Below, piece after piece: positions 8,702 through 17,415 of a DNA stretch of 64,000 nt. Both the position numbers and the translations under genes were made by a program. Position 1 is the stretch's first letter, and each line of letters starts with the position of its first letter. This DNA is from Gillisia xinjiangensis (GTDB taxonomy: Bacteria; Bacteroidota; Bacteroidia; Flavobacteriales; Flavobacteriaceae). Location: assembly GCF_046298265.1 (NCBI RefSeq), contig NZ_JBKAHK010000002.1, positions 62,001 through 126,000 on the forward strand, written 5' to 3'. The notes below the pieces were generated by a model, which was given only the letters and a program-made list of their open reading frames with translations, did not search any database and was not told where the DNA came from.

Positions 8702-10822
8702 CTAGTAAAACTTAGCTCTGTTATCCTCAATTTTAGCGCTTCCCTTAAGAGCTTCAAAAACTCTTGTAGTTACTTCCTGTCTTCTCACTGCAGTTTCCTG
8801 ATTTGCAAAACTCCTGTAAGATTCCATTGCAGGAGCCTTATTGATTGCAACCAATTCCACTACATAAACACCTTTTTCACCGGTAATTGGTTTACTAACC
8901 TCTCCTGGCTCCAATGAAAATACAGTACCCACTACTTCCGGCTCACTCCCGGCGCCTGCAAGGGTTGGGTTTTTAAGGTTAACCGCACTGGCATTTTGTA
9001 CACTGGCATTCTGATTTTTGGCAATTTCAGCAAGATTGGATCCGCTTATCTTTTCTTTGATAAGCGCTGCCTTCTTTTCTTTAAGCAAAATAGGCGTTAC
9101 CACCGCAGATGCATTTTCAGCTGTCATTACACCTTCTTTCTTTACTGCAGTAACCTGGGCAAGTACATAGCCCCCTGGGATTTCAAACCTGTTGATATCG
9201 CCGGATTTTACGCCATCTTCGAAAGCCCATTGAACGATCCTTCTTTGTGGTCCCAAGCCGGGGATATTTTCTTCCAGCGGCTTTATATCCTTTACCGTTT
9301 TTACTTCAAGATTCTCGGTTTTTGCAACATCTGCAAAACCTTTATCCTTTGCAGCCATTTCAAAAGAAGTAACCTGGGTATACAAATCGTTTAAAGACTG
9401 TTCTGAAGGTTCAATTTCACGGGCGATCGTAGCAATTTTTACTGCACGCTCCTCGTCGGTTTTTTCTCCTATGGATATCACGTGAAATCCAAAGTCGGTT
9501 TCTACCACCCCAATTGCACCTGGATTATTTTCAAAAACGAAATCATTAAATCCGCCTATCATTTGTCCCGGTCCAAAATAACCAAGATCCCCGCCTGTTT
9601 CTTTGGTAGCGGCATCATCTGAATACTGAGCTGTCAAAGCTTCAAATTTTGCTTTATCCTTTCTTACAACACCGGCAAGACTATCTGCAAGTGCTTTTGC
9701 TGCATCTTTGGTTCTGGTAGTTCCACCGGCAGTAGGCAAACCCTCCCAGGCGATCATAATGTGACTTGCTTTAGCAGAATCTGCCATTTGGCGGGCTTCT
9801 ACAAGCTTGCTCACTTTCCAGTAACCAGCTTCTTTATAAGGACCATAAAGTTCTCCTTTTTCCAAATTGAAGATCTGATCGGCAAAATCACTGTTTAACT
9901 GCTCTCTGAAAATGAAACGGTCCTGATATGGAATATCTGAATTTTGATTTACAAAAGCTGCTATATCAGTAGCGTTTTTAAAACCTGAAATGGTATCATT
10001 GGCATTGGTTTCAGCATTAAACTGAACCCTGCTGGTTAATACTTCCTCTACAGCTTGTTTTGCTTCAGCTTCATCTTCAGTTGAAGCCGTTTCAGGAAAA
10101 AATACAAATTGAATATCCCTTGATTTCTCTACTTTAAATCTTTTTGAATGTGATTTTATGTAATCACGAATCTCATCTTTAGAAACGCTTACTTCAGAAT
10201 CCGGAATGGATGTATAAGGAACTTGTACAAATTTCAGGTCTATATTATCATTTGCAAATCTATAGGCCTGTTCTCCTTCCAAAGAAGTTGCTCCTACACC
10301 GGCACGAATCATATTATAATAAATATTTTCGCGGGCGCTTTCAGCGATATTATCTTCGTATGCCACCCATTGCTGATAAGCCTGTGGGGAGGTAGCCTTT
10401 AAATTGGCAACATATTCCTGCAACCGGTTATCATCGACTAAACCGGCTTCATTGGTGAAGTTAGGATTGCCAGCGAGTTGACTTCTCAAGAGTTGTTTTA
10501 CCTGGGCTTCCCCTACATTTATTCCTAGCTTTTCAAATTCTTCCTTTAAAATCACTTCCCGCAATTTAAATTCCCAAACCTGGTTTACTACCTGTGAAGT
10601 AGTGGCATTAGGTCCCATATTGCGTTGCATGGCTTCCACCTGTCTTGCGAAATCTTCCCTGCTTATCTCCTCTCCATTTACTTCAGCAATCACATTTTGT
10701 GATTTTTGTGAACTCATTCCTCCATTACGAATAACATCGGCAAGGACAAAAGCGAACAATGCCAATGCGATAATTATGATTAGGAAAACAGAACGTTGTC
10801 TTATTTTATTTAATACTGCCAT
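8702..10822 (-). CDS. PpiD/SurA-type peptidyl-prolyl isomerase
   Basis: A 706-residue periplasmic folding factor held by one N-terminal membrane helix (about residues 13-30). The next region (about 35-170) is a SurA_N-like chaperone segment. A parvulin (PpiC) domain lies at about 345-455, with KASHIMI, GGDLGYFGPG and FGFHVISIG, followed by a second, degenerate rotamase-like region. It helps envelope and outer-membrane proteins fold at the membrane. It is the last gene of the minus-strand envelope run, 96 bases after the CBS/CNNM gene, and ends at the strong terminator. Confidence 0.9.
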   Translation of the reverse strand: MAVLNKIRQRSVFLIIIIALALFAFVLADVIRNGGMSSQKSQNVIAEVNGEEISREDFARQVEAMQRNMGPNATTSQVVNQVWEFKLREVILKEEFEKLGINVGEAQVKQLLRSQLAGNPNFTNEAGLVDDNRLQEYVANLKATSPQAYQQWVAYEDNIAESARENIYYNMIRAGVGATSLEGEQAYRFANDNIDLKFVQVPYTSIPDSEVSVSKDEIRDYIKSHSKRFKVEKSRDIQFVFFPETASTEDEAEAKQAVEEVLTSRVQFNAETNANDTISGFKNATDIAAFVNQNSDIPYQDRFIFREQLNSDFADQIFNLEKGELYGPYKEAGYWKVSKLVEARQMADSAKASHIMIAWEGLPTAGGTTRTKDAAKALADSLAGVVRKDKAKFEALTAQYSDDAATKETGGDLGYFGPGQMIGGFNDFVFENNPGAIGVVETDFGFHVISIGEKTDEERAVKIATIAREIEPSEQSLNDLYTQVTSFEMAAKDKGFADVAKTENLEVKTVKDIKPLEENIPGLGPQRRIVQWAFEDGVKSGDINRFEIPGGYVLAQVTAVKKEGVMTAENASAVVTPILLKEKKAALIKEKISGSNLAEIAKNQNASVQNASAVNLKNPTLAGAGSEPEVVGTVFSLEPGEVSKPITGEKGVYVVELVAINKAPAMESYRSFANQETAVRRQEVTTRVFEALKGSAKIEDNRAKFY

Positions 10823-10918
10823 GTGTAGTTGTTATTTATCTTGTATAGTGGGCGAAAATAGTGTTTTTAACCAAACTATAAAACTTAAAATTTGCAAAAT
10901 ATTAACTCATTGAGAGAA

Positions 10919-12208
10919 TTAGTCCTTGGCTCTTACTTCCAGCTCCACCAATTCAATTTTTGTATTGGAAACTTCAAGAATTCTGATAAGGAAATTTTCG
11001 ATCTTTACCTCTTCCAACTGTTGTGGAATTTCCTCGGTATGATTGGTTATAAAACCTCCCAGGGTTTCATAATTTTCTCCTTCCGGGATATCCAGTTTAT
11101 AGACTTCATTTAAATAATCCACTTCCAGCCTGGCAGAAAACTTAAAATGATCCTCTCCAAGTTTTTCTTCTATAAGGATTACAGCATCGTGTTCATCTTC
11201 AATTTCGCCAAAGAGTTCTTCCACAATATCTTCAACGGTAATCATTCCGCTGGTGCCTCCGTATTCATCGATCACTACCGCAATACTTTTACCCTTTTTA
11301 ATAAGAATATTGAGCACATCCTTCACCCACATGGTTTCGGGAACAAAAACCACAGGCAACAAAATAGATTTCAGGGTTTCCGGTTTCTTGAAAAGTTCAA
11401 AGGAGTGAATATATCCTATAATATCGTCTATACTTTCATTATAGATCAGGATTTTGGAAAGCCCGGTATCTGTAAAAGTCTGGACCAAGTCGCGGGGTGC
11501 AACATCGTGATTTACCCCTACAATTTCGGTTCGTGGGATCATTACTTCCCTGGCTTTTATTTCTGAAAACTCCAGCGCATTCTGAAAGATCTGGATTTCA
11601 GAATCCACATCGTCATCAGATTCTACTGTTTCCATTTGTTCGCTTATAAAATTTCCCAGTTCCACCTTGCTGAAAGCGAGCTGCACTTCATCCCCTTCAG
11701 TTTTAAAAAACCGTTTTAAGATAAAATCGGAAATCCAAATCACAAAAGCGGAAATAAAACTGAACAGCAAATAAAAGAAGTATGCGGGAACTGCAAAAAA
11801 TTTCAGAAGAGAGTTCGCATAGATCTGAAAAAACACCTTCGGAAGAAATTCTGCGGTAAAAAGGATGACAAGGGTAGAGATCACCGTTTGGGTAAACAAA
11901 CTAAAATCCACTATAAAAAAATTAGCCAATCCGCTTTCAACCGGTTGAAAACCATAGAGCCAATTCATTATCAAATCTCCCATAAAAAAGCCGTAAACCA
12001 CCAGGGCGATATTATTCCCCACCAGCATGGTAGCGATAAATTTGGAAGGTTTTTTTGTGAGTCGTTTTAAAACTGTAGATAAAAATCCGGATTGTCTTTT
12101 TTCTATTTCAATAAAGATCTTATTGGAGGAAATATAGGCGATCTCCATCCCAGAAAAAAAGGCCGAAAAAATTAAAGCGAGTACAATGATAAGAATTTCT
12201 GCTTCCAT
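10919..12208 (-). CDS. CNNM/CorC-type membrane protein with CBS pair (hemolysin-related family)
   Basis: A 429-residue integral membrane protein. Residues 1-190 form a DUF21/CNNM region with about four helices. A CBS pair follows (about 205-335), containing VMIPRTEIVGV and VIDEYGGTSGMITVEDIVEELFGEIEDE, and the C-terminus is a CorC_HlyC transporter-associated domain. The family is linked to divalent cation (Mg2+/Co2+) export or homeostasis; the old hemolysin name is misleading. The start is 6 bases downstream of the small membrane protein gene, so they are co-transcribed. The precise ion cannot be read here. Confidence 0.9.
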   Translation of the reverse strand: MEAEILIIVLALIFSAFFSGMEIAYISSNKIFIEIEKRQSGFLSTVLKRLTKKPSKFIATMLVGNNIALVVYGFFMGDLIMNWLYGFQPVESGLANFFIVDFSLFTQTVISTLVILFTAEFLPKVFFQIYANSLLKFFAVPAYFFYLLFSFISAFVIWISDFILKRFFKTEGDEVQLAFSKVELGNFISEQMETVESDDDVDSEIQIFQNALEFSEIKAREVMIPRTEIVGVNHDVAPRDLVQTFTDTGLSKILIYNESIDDIIGYIHSFELFKKPETLKSILLPVVFVPETMWVKDVLNILIKKGKSIAVVIDEYGGTSGMITVEDIVEELFGEIEDEHDAVILIEEKLGEDHFKFSARLEVDYLNEVYKLDIPEGENYETLGGFITNHTEEIPQQLEEVKIENFLIRILEVSNTKIELVELEVRAKD

Positions 12209-12214
12209 GTTGTA

Positions 12215-12406
12215 TTAGCGGTTCCGTTCTTCCAGTTTTTTCCGGAACCTTCTCTTGAAGAAAAACATAAAGATCGCGACCCCCACAAAGATGAGGAAAA
12301 GATACGCTCTGTTTCGCTCCAGGTTCCAGATCCTAACGGATTCAAAAAGGAAAAAAGCGGCTATAAACAGATACGCGAACTCAAAGTATTTAAAAAATTT
12401 TGTCAT
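12215..12406 (-). CDS. Small two-helix membrane protein, unknown function
   Basis: A 63-residue protein with two hydrophobic helices (about 8-24 and 35-50) and a very basic tail (KRRFRKKLEERNR), so the C-terminus is probably cytoplasmic. The ATG overlaps the lptC stop codon (ATGA), and the stop lies 6 bases before the CNNM-type gene, which is strong evidence for a real translated gene. No family is recognised. By position it may serve the envelope or the neighbouring ion transporter. Confidence 0.75.
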   Translation of the reverse strand: MTKFFKYFEFAYLFIAAFFLFESVRIWNLERNRAYLFLIFVGVAIFMFFFKRRFRKKLEERNR

Positions 12407-12969
12407 TTCTTTTTCTCTTCAATTACCTGTATTCCCACGTTTGTGCGGGAACGAAAATTAGTGAAATTTAAGTCGGAATCAAAGCCCTCCCCTTTATTTA
12501 GCGCTCCGTTTGCGAAACGTATCGTGTTCTCTTTATCGGTAAAAACCCATCCCTGGCTTTGATCCCAGTAAAGCTGACTTGCTTCCAGCCTTGTGCTGTC
12601 ACTTGTAACCAGAATAACATCTCCCCGCAGGTCTATAAGCCCGGTGGCATCATAAATAATGGCATAATTGGCTGCCACCGTATTTTTATTTTGTTCTTCA
12701 TCAAAAAATTCTACCAGCACGCCATCCGGAAATTCCCGGTAAGGAAATTTAAGGTTGGTATAATCCAGCATTTTATCGCTTTTCAAGGTTGCCACAACCC
12801 TTCCGGAATCTGTATATTTCAAATTCAGGTTTTTACCAATTGCCTGAGGGTTTTCTCCCGAAAGTTCCATGGCTCTCACCCTGTCCAGATTGCCCTCACA
12901 TGAAAAAAGCATTGTCACAGCGCTAGCTATGACAATGCCTGAAATTATTTTTTGATATGTTAAAATCAT
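12403..12969 (-). CDS. lptC: LptC-like lipopolysaccharide export lipoprotein
   Basis: A 188-residue LptC-type protein. In the Lpt bridge it passes lipopolysaccharide from the inner-membrane ABC transporter to LptA. It has a lipobox ending LFSC (Cys24), suggesting a lipid anchor instead of the enterobacterial membrane helix. The beta-strand-rich body includes GVLVEFFDEEQ and TRLEASQLYWDQ, typical of the LptC/OstA fold. The start is 4 bases downstream of the TPR gene stop and the end overlaps the next gene. Symbol by family resemblance. Confidence 0.85.
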   Translation of the reverse strand: MILTYQKIISGIVIASAVTMLFSCEGNLDRVRAMELSGENPQAIGKNLNLKYTDSGRVVATLKSDKMLDYTNLKFPYREFPDGVLVEFFDEEQNKNTVAANYAIIYDATGLIDLRGDVILVTSDSTRLEASQLYWDQSQGWVFTDKENTIRFANGALNKGEGFDSDLNFTNFRSRTNVGIQVIEEKKK

Positions 12970-12973
12970 AGTA

Positions 12974-14341
12974 TTACAATGCCGGAACTTTTACGCTCTC
13001 TCCAATCCAACAAGAAATTCTTATTGTTTGTCCTTGTTTTCCTTCCTGAAAAACATCTGCTTTTTGAGGCGCTCTTCCTTTATATGCAGCAACAGATTCA
13101 TTTGCTATTCTGCTTAGCGAAGGATCAACACGTCCTGCTCTTGCAGCATAATCTGCAGCCAACCAGTAAACTGCTCTTTTCTCGAAAGTGGTTTCCCCAC
13201 AATTGTTGGCACTCTGTGCATACATACTTGCAATTTGTAAGTAAGCCCTACCGGCAGATGGTTGTGCCGCTAAAGCATTTCTGTAAAAACTTCTGGCCTG
13301 GCTAAAGTTACCCTGCTTTTTGTAGTTCTCGGCTATCTTCATATAAACCCTTGACTTATCGGAAGCATTGGTTTCAAGATTAGCAGATTCGTTATAATAT
13401 TTCATCGCCTGAGAAGATTTTCCTTCAGCCTCAGCAAGTTGCCCTAAATAAAGTGCAGATTTTGCAGAAGGTTCGGCTCTGTGTAAAGCTTCAGATAATT
13501 TAAAGAAGATAGGATCCTCGGTACAATCTTTCTGAGACAATCTTTCAGAAGCGATCTTTAACCATTTAACATCGGTTTTCTTTTCTTCAAAATCTTTATT
13601 GTATAAAGGAATCAGGTTATCACAATCTGCTCTTTGCCCTAATTTACCATTTACACTACTTTTTACGGTGCTGTAAGCATTAAGATTGATCTCTGCATTA
13701 TCAACCAACTGCTTTTCTTTACCTGTTAAGTCGGTTCCGGCTTCTTGCTTTTCCAATAATGGTGCAAGCATTTCAGCAAGTTTATTTTCTTCTGACTCAA
13801 TTTTACCGATTACTTCTTCATAAAGTTCGAAAACATCCTGAAGGGATTTTTTTCCTTGGTCCTGAAGATCTACAAGTAATGAAAAGTATGCATAGATACG
13901 CTTTGGACTTGTAAAGCTTTCCGGACTTTCTTTAAAAGCTTCATCAAATGCGTTAAACTGAGTTTCCTTGGTTCCAATTCCATTTTCATATTTCAACCAG
14001 GCAACATCTCCTTTTACTTCAGCAGCGTTGGTTTTATCTGGAAAATGCTTAAGACGCTCATTCATCAATTGGATCATCTCTTCTAATAAAGCCTCTTTTT
14101 GAGCTCCCTGTGCATTTGCCATTTTATGACTGATCGCACGATCCAGGTACTGAAAAGTTGCAAGGCTGTAGGTAGGACATTTTTCCTTTACCTCCATTAA
14201 AGCAGGATATGCCTGTTCGTAGCGTTGGGCTTTGGCATCATCGTAAGCCAGTGCCGCTTTTGTAGCACAATCTGCCTGAGCGAAAAGTGCACCGGTAGCG
14301 AACAGTAAACCTGAAAAGGCAATGATAATTTTCGTTTTCAT
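12974..14341 (-). CDS. Exported tetratricopeptide-repeat protein
   Basis: A 455-residue protein with a signal peptide ending LFAQ and several TPR-like helical pairs, clearest at about 310-400 (SSQAMKYYNESANLE, QGNFSQARSFYRNALAAQPSAGRAYLQIA). TPRs are scaffolds for protein partners. The MKTKII start at 14341 is chosen over an in-frame ATG nine codons upstream because it gives a clean signal peptide and avoids overlapping the preceding gene. It lies between an outer-membrane protein gene and lptC, so an envelope assembly role is plausible but unproven. Confidence 0.85.
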   Translation of the reverse strand: MKTKIIIAFSGLLFATGALFAQADCATKAALAYDDAKAQRYEQAYPALMEVKEKCPTYSLATFQYLDRAISHKMANAQGAQKEALLEEMIQLMNERLKHFPDKTNAAEVKGDVAWLKYENGIGTKETQFNAFDEAFKESPESFTSPKRIYAYFSLLVDLQDQGKKSLQDVFELYEEVIGKIESEENKLAEMLAPLLEKQEAGTDLTGKEKQLVDNAEINLNAYSTVKSSVNGKLGQRADCDNLIPLYNKDFEEKKTDVKWLKIASERLSQKDCTEDPIFFKLSEALHRAEPSAKSALYLGQLAEAEGKSSQAMKYYNESANLETNASDKSRVYMKIAENYKKQGNFSQARSFYRNALAAQPSAGRAYLQIASMYAQSANNCGETTFEKRAVYWLAADYAARAGRVDPSLSRIANESVAAYKGRAPQKADVFQEGKQGQTIRISCWIGESVKVPAL

Positions 14342-14360
14342 TTTTTTATTTTTATAGTGG

Positions 14361-15608
14361 TTAATCAAATCTTCGTTGCACGAACCATTTATCGTTTAAG
14401 GACAAACTTATAGATAATTTAAAAAAGTTCTCTTTAATTAAACCGGAATTTGTTGTACCGCGCTGACCATAATCAAGCCCAAGGTTTACATTCGAGAAAT
14501 TCGTTCCTGCTGGTAGTCCTAAACCAAAAGATATGCCAAACTCATCTATACCTTCATTATTGACGTATAAACCGGTTTCTTCAAACCTTGCTCCTGCCCG
14601 GTAAACCACACGGTTAAAATAACCTGAGAGCGAATTGTAAACAGGAATATAATACCCTCCAACCTTAAATTTCGACGCGTCCCGGTATTGGGAATTTTGT
14701 GAGCTTGTTCCCGAATTAAAATTAAAAGCACTGGCCTGCAAACTTGTGTATTCTGCACCCATAAACCATTTGTTGGGCCTTCCCAAACCTGCTCCAATTG
14801 TAAATTGTGCGGGAAGGGTAAGATCTTCGTCGGCAAAATTTACATTCACATCCGGGGGGATTACCTGTTCCCTGCCATCTGTAGCAAATGTTATTGTAGA
14901 TACATTTCTCATTCTATTCGCGGTGATATTCATTTCCGGTGCATAGGTGGCGGCGGAATATAATCTAAGGTTATTCCCAAGATCACGTTGATAATCCACT
15001 CCAAAATTGAAATTAAATCCACTAAGATCTGTTCGGTTAATGATCCTGCTCCCCAGAGGAATGCCTTCCTGGAATATTACCGTTTTATTTTGAAAGTTTC
15101 CGAAGTTGTAATTCGCATCTACCCCTATGCTCAAATCATTTGTAATGGCATACCCGGCGGTTAAAAAAACCTTGTTTAATCCACCTCTGCCAGTAAGTTT
15201 GCTTAAGGTTTGATCGGTTCTATTTTCAGTTTGATAGCCTACACTTGAATACGGAATAAGACCCAATCCAAAATTCAATTTTCCCGTTGGAATCCCTATT
15301 GCGAGATAATCCAGGGAAGTGTTGTTGGTGTTTTCTGAAAGATTATCATTTTTCAGGGTTGTTCGTTGCTGACTTCCACCAACCGCGAAGGTGGTTAACT
15401 TCAATCTCCCGTATGCAGCTGGATTTCTTAGATTGAGATGTATACTGTCAGAAAATAACTGCAATCCTCCCATCGACTGGTTTTCTACCGTTCCTTTAAA
15501 TTTTGTTAAACCTATCCCATAATAAGAATATGGAGAAGAGGTTCCTTCCTGCGCAGCCGAAAACACGGTAGATAATAAGGCTACGATTATTATAAATCGT
15601 TTAATCAT
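14361..15608 (-). CDS. Outer-membrane beta-barrel protein (FadL/OMPP1-like)
   Basis: A 415-residue protein with a signal peptide ending SAAQ and a beta-barrel pattern of alternating residues ending in a short C-terminal strand. The mature start SPYSYYGIGL and the arrangement of NxxNPAAY-like segments suit the OMPP1/FadL-type membrane proteins common in Bacteroidota. The ligand is unknown. It overlaps the coaX stop by four bases (ATGA) and is followed 19 bases on by the TPR gene, so it belongs to the envelope operon. Confidence 0.82.
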   Translation of the reverse strand: MIKRFIIIVALLSTVFSAAQEGTSSPYSYYGIGLTKFKGTVENQSMGGLQLFSDSIHLNLRNPAAYGRLKLTTFAVGGSQQRTTLKNDNLSENTNNTSLDYLAIGIPTGKLNFGLGLIPYSSVGYQTENRTDQTLSKLTGRGGLNKVFLTAGYAITNDLSIGVDANYNFGNFQNKTVIFQEGIPLGSRIINRTDLSGFNFNFGVDYQRDLGNNLRLYSAATYAPEMNITANRMRNVSTITFATDGREQVIPPDVNVNFADEDLTLPAQFTIGAGLGRPNKWFMGAEYTSLQASAFNFNSGTSSQNSQYRDASKFKVGGYYIPVYNSLSGYFNRVVYRAGARFEETGLYVNNEGIDEFGISFGLGLPAGTNFSNVNLGLDYGQRGTTNSGLIKENFFKLSISLSLNDKWFVQRRFD

Positions 15609-16336
15609 TGAGATTTGTTAAATTCTAATATGTAATTCAATCCTTCGAGGAGGAAACTTGAGTTGGCAAATATGCTATTTTTAAATCGTTTACACAAAAA
15701 TTGAGCATCCCCACCTGTGAAAATTATTGTTAAATCTTTATATAAGGCCTCATATTGCGCGATGACCCCCTCAATTTCAGCCGTCAAGCCAAAGATCACT
15801 CCAGATTGTATGCAGGTTTTTGTGGAATCTCCCACCAGTTTCACTTCATCTTCAGGTTCCAATAACGGTAAATTTTCTGTAAACGTGTGCAAAGCCCGGA
15901 AACGCATTTGTAAACCCGGGGAAATCGCCCCTCCAAAATAAGCCTCCTTGTCATTTTTGAAATCGTAGGTTACACAAGTCCCGGCATCTATTACCAGCAC
16001 ATTTTTGCCGGAAAACTTTTTACAGGCAGCAGAGACCAATGCGATCCTGTCATTTCCCAAAGTAGTTGGGGTAGCATATAAATTATTAAAAAGTTGTGGC
16101 AGCTGTTGATCCAAAATAAACAATTGATACTGCTTTTTAAGTCTTTCTATCCAGCCGGAAGGTGTTTTTGAGACCGAAGAAAGCATCGCAAAGCTTATTT
16201 CAGGGAATTTTTGACTGAGCTCTTCCAAATTTTTTAAAAAATCCTGCCTCAGGCTAATTTTCTTTTTCAGCAATATATCTTCCTGAAATACAGCCATTTT
16301 AACAAGCGAATTTCCAATATCAACAACCAGGTTCAT
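15605..16336 (-). CDS. coaX: Type III pantothenate kinase
   Basis: A 243-residue enzyme of the ASKHA fold that phosphorylates pantothenate, the first step of coenzyme A synthesis. Visible motifs are DIGNSLVKMAVF (phosphate 1 loop), GNDRIAL, VIDAGTCVTYD (catalytic Asp in DAGT), GGAISPGL and FTGGDA. Length is typical. It heads the minus-strand run leading to ppiD. Type III enzymes are not feedback-inhibited by CoA and need a monovalent cation (family knowledge). Confidence 0.93.
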   Translation of the reverse strand: MNLVVDIGNSLVKMAVFQEDILLKKKISLRQDFLKNLEELSQKFPEISFAMLSSVSKTPSGWIERLKKQYQLFILDQQLPQLFNNLYATPTTLGNDRIALVSAACKKFSGKNVLVIDAGTCVTYDFKNDKEAYFGGAISPGLQMRFRALHTFTENLPLLEPEDEVKLVGDSTKTCIQSGVIFGLTAEIEGVIAQYEALYKDLTIIFTGGDAQFLCKRFKNSIFANSSFLLEGLNYILEFNKSQ

Positions 16337-16386
16337 AGCTTTATTTTAAAAAAACGAAGATACAAAAGCAATTTTTCAATTTTTCC

Positions 16387-16418
16387 TTTGTGGGTTAATA
16401 AAAATGAAATTATATTTG
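16387..16418 (+). promoter_or_regulatory. Promoter of tRNA-Phe
   Basis: TTTG at 16387-16390 and TATATTTG at 16411-16418, spaced 20 bases, match the Bacteroidota -33/-7 promoter (TTG, about 19 bases, TAnnTTTG). The tRNA begins 38 bases beyond the -7 element. Confidence 0.75.
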
Positions 16419-16455
16419 CACCCGCTTGAAAGGCATATCGCTAATTAAAGCAACT

Positions 16456-16528
16456 GGTGCCTTAGCTCAGTTGGTAGAGCAAAGGACTGAAAATCCTTGT
16501 GTCCCTGGTTCGATTCCTGGAGGCACCA
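16456..16528 (+). tRNA. tRNA-Phe (GAA)
   Basis: A 73-base cloverleaf with acceptor stem GGTGCCT/AGGCACC, D-loop AGTTGGTAGA, anticodon loop CTGAAAA (anticodon GAA) and T-arm GGTTCGATTCC. The CCA end is not encoded. Its 3' end and terminator are duplicated 427 bases downstream. Confidence 0.96.
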
Positions 16529-16567
16529 CTTAAAAACCCGAGACGAAAGTCTTGGGTTTTTTGGTTT
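16517..16567 (+). repeat. Left copy of 51-base direct repeat (tRNA-Phe 3' end plus terminator)
   Basis: Identical over 51 bases to 16944-16994. It covers the last 12 bases of the tRNA and the hairpin AACCCGAGAC-GAAA-GTCTTGGGTT with its T-run (about 16533-16562), which is the intrinsic terminator of tRNA-Phe. The two copies enclose the GIY-YIG gene, like attachment sites of an element inserted at a tRNA 3' end. Confidence 0.9.
16533..16562 (+). terminator. tRNA-Phe terminator
   Basis: Stem AACCCGAGAC pairing with GTCTTGGGTT around a GAAA tetraloop, followed by T6. One G-T pair within the stem. Confidence 0.88.
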
Positions 16568-16635
16568 ATATTTATATTCTTCCCGACTAAAATTTTAATT
16601 ATTTTTCTTAGTTACGAGCTTTTAATAATTATTAG

Positions 16636-16917
16636 ATGCATTTTCTTTATATCATACATAGCCCAACCACTGAAAAATTTTATATCGGTGAGACAAATGA
16701 TTTTCCAGCAAGACTGCATCTTCATAATAGCCATAAAAACATAAAAGCCTTCACAAAGGTTGCCTCAGACTGGAAACCAAAACTAATTTTCAACTGCAAA
16801 ACAAGAGAAGAAGCTATTTACCTGGAGCGTTTCATTAAAAGAATGAAAAGCAGAAAATTTTTTTTAAAGATTGTCGAAAATTCCAGTATTCTTGAAGGTA
16901 TTTTAAGTAAAAAATAG
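16636..16917 (+). CDS. Single-domain GIY-YIG endonuclease-like protein (UvrC N-terminal-like)
   Basis: A 93-residue protein of the small GIY-YIG family. The core YII...KFYIGETND occupies residues 5-22, followed by Arg26, His30/Asn31 and Glu64 in YLERFIKRMKSRKF, the positions used for catalysis and metal binding. Basic and compact, it lacks a separate DNA-binding domain. It sits alone between two copies of the tRNA-Phe 3' end and terminator, which suggests arrival as a small tRNA-targeted cassette. Cellular role unknown; small members are usually called hypothetical nucleases. Confidence 0.88.
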   Translation: MHFLYIIHSPTTEKFYIGETNDFPARLHLHNSHKNIKAFTKVASDWKPKLIFNCKTREEAIYLERFIKRMKSRKFFLKIVENSSILEGILSKK

Positions 16918-16994
16918 TCCCAGGTTCCCCCGAAGCTTCGGGGCTGGAGGCACCACTTAAAAACCCGAGACGAAAGTCTTGGGTTTTTTGGTTT
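16917..16994 (+). repeat. Right copy: degenerate tRNA-Phe 3' portion plus terminator
   Basis: The last 51 bases (16944-16994) are identical to the left copy. The preceding bases GTCCCAGGTTC resemble the T-arm 5' side of tRNA-Phe (GTCCCTGGTTC), but the T-loop is replaced by CCCCGAAGCTTCGGGG, a perfect 16-base palindrome. It cannot form a tRNA; it still provides a terminator for the GIY-YIG gene. Confidence 0.85.
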
Positions 16995-17031
16995 TATAGA
17001 ATTTCTGTTAACCCTGTAATACTGCAAAAAT

Positions 17032-17415
17032 TTACAATTTACCCCCTATTTCCCTGAGTTTCCCAACGGTTAAAGGCTTGCTTATAAATCCTGAAATCTC
17101 GGGCAGGGCCAGGGCTTTGTCCCTGTCTGAAAACGCGATGGAGGAGGTTACCATATAAATGGTGGTTTCCCTGCCTAGGTTAGGACGATATTTTTTGAGG
17201 TTGCTCAGGAATTCCCAGCCATCCATCCCGGGCATATTGATGTCCAGCAGGATCAAATGGGGAAATGGGATTGCAAGATCCTTAAGATCTTCCAGGGCCG
17301 TGTAGCCATTTTCATAACAATGTACCTTTTCAAAATTTCCGGCCTTGAAAATGATCTTTTTTATAATGATCTGGTAGATCTTGTCATCATCTATTACACA
17401 AATATTTTTCATCAT
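17032..17415 (-). CDS. Single-domain response regulator (CheY-like)
   Basis: A 127-residue receiver domain with acidic residues Asp9-Asp11, phospho-acceptor Asp58 in LLDINMPGMDG, Thr90/Ser91 and Lys113 in SKPL. No output domain is present, so it must signal by binding a partner. The ATG overlaps the histidine kinase stop (ATGA), so the two are translated together and probably form a cognate pair. The sequence is of the DNA-binding-free type common beside PAS kinases in Bacteroidota. Confidence 0.92.
   Translation of the reverse strand: MMKNICVIDDDKIYQIIIKKIIFKAGNFEKVHCYENGYTALEDLKDLAIPFPHLILLDINMPGMDGWEFLSNLKKYRPNLGRETTIYMVTSSIAFSDRDKALALPEISGFISKPLTVGKLREIGGKL

Noticed and set aside
16917..16960. 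Second tRNA-Phe
   Set aside because: Only the T-arm side and acceptor 3' end are present; no anticodon or D-arm.
16636..16994. Prophage or integrative island at tRNA-Phe
   Set aside because: No integrase, excisionase or phage gene; only one small gene between the repeats.
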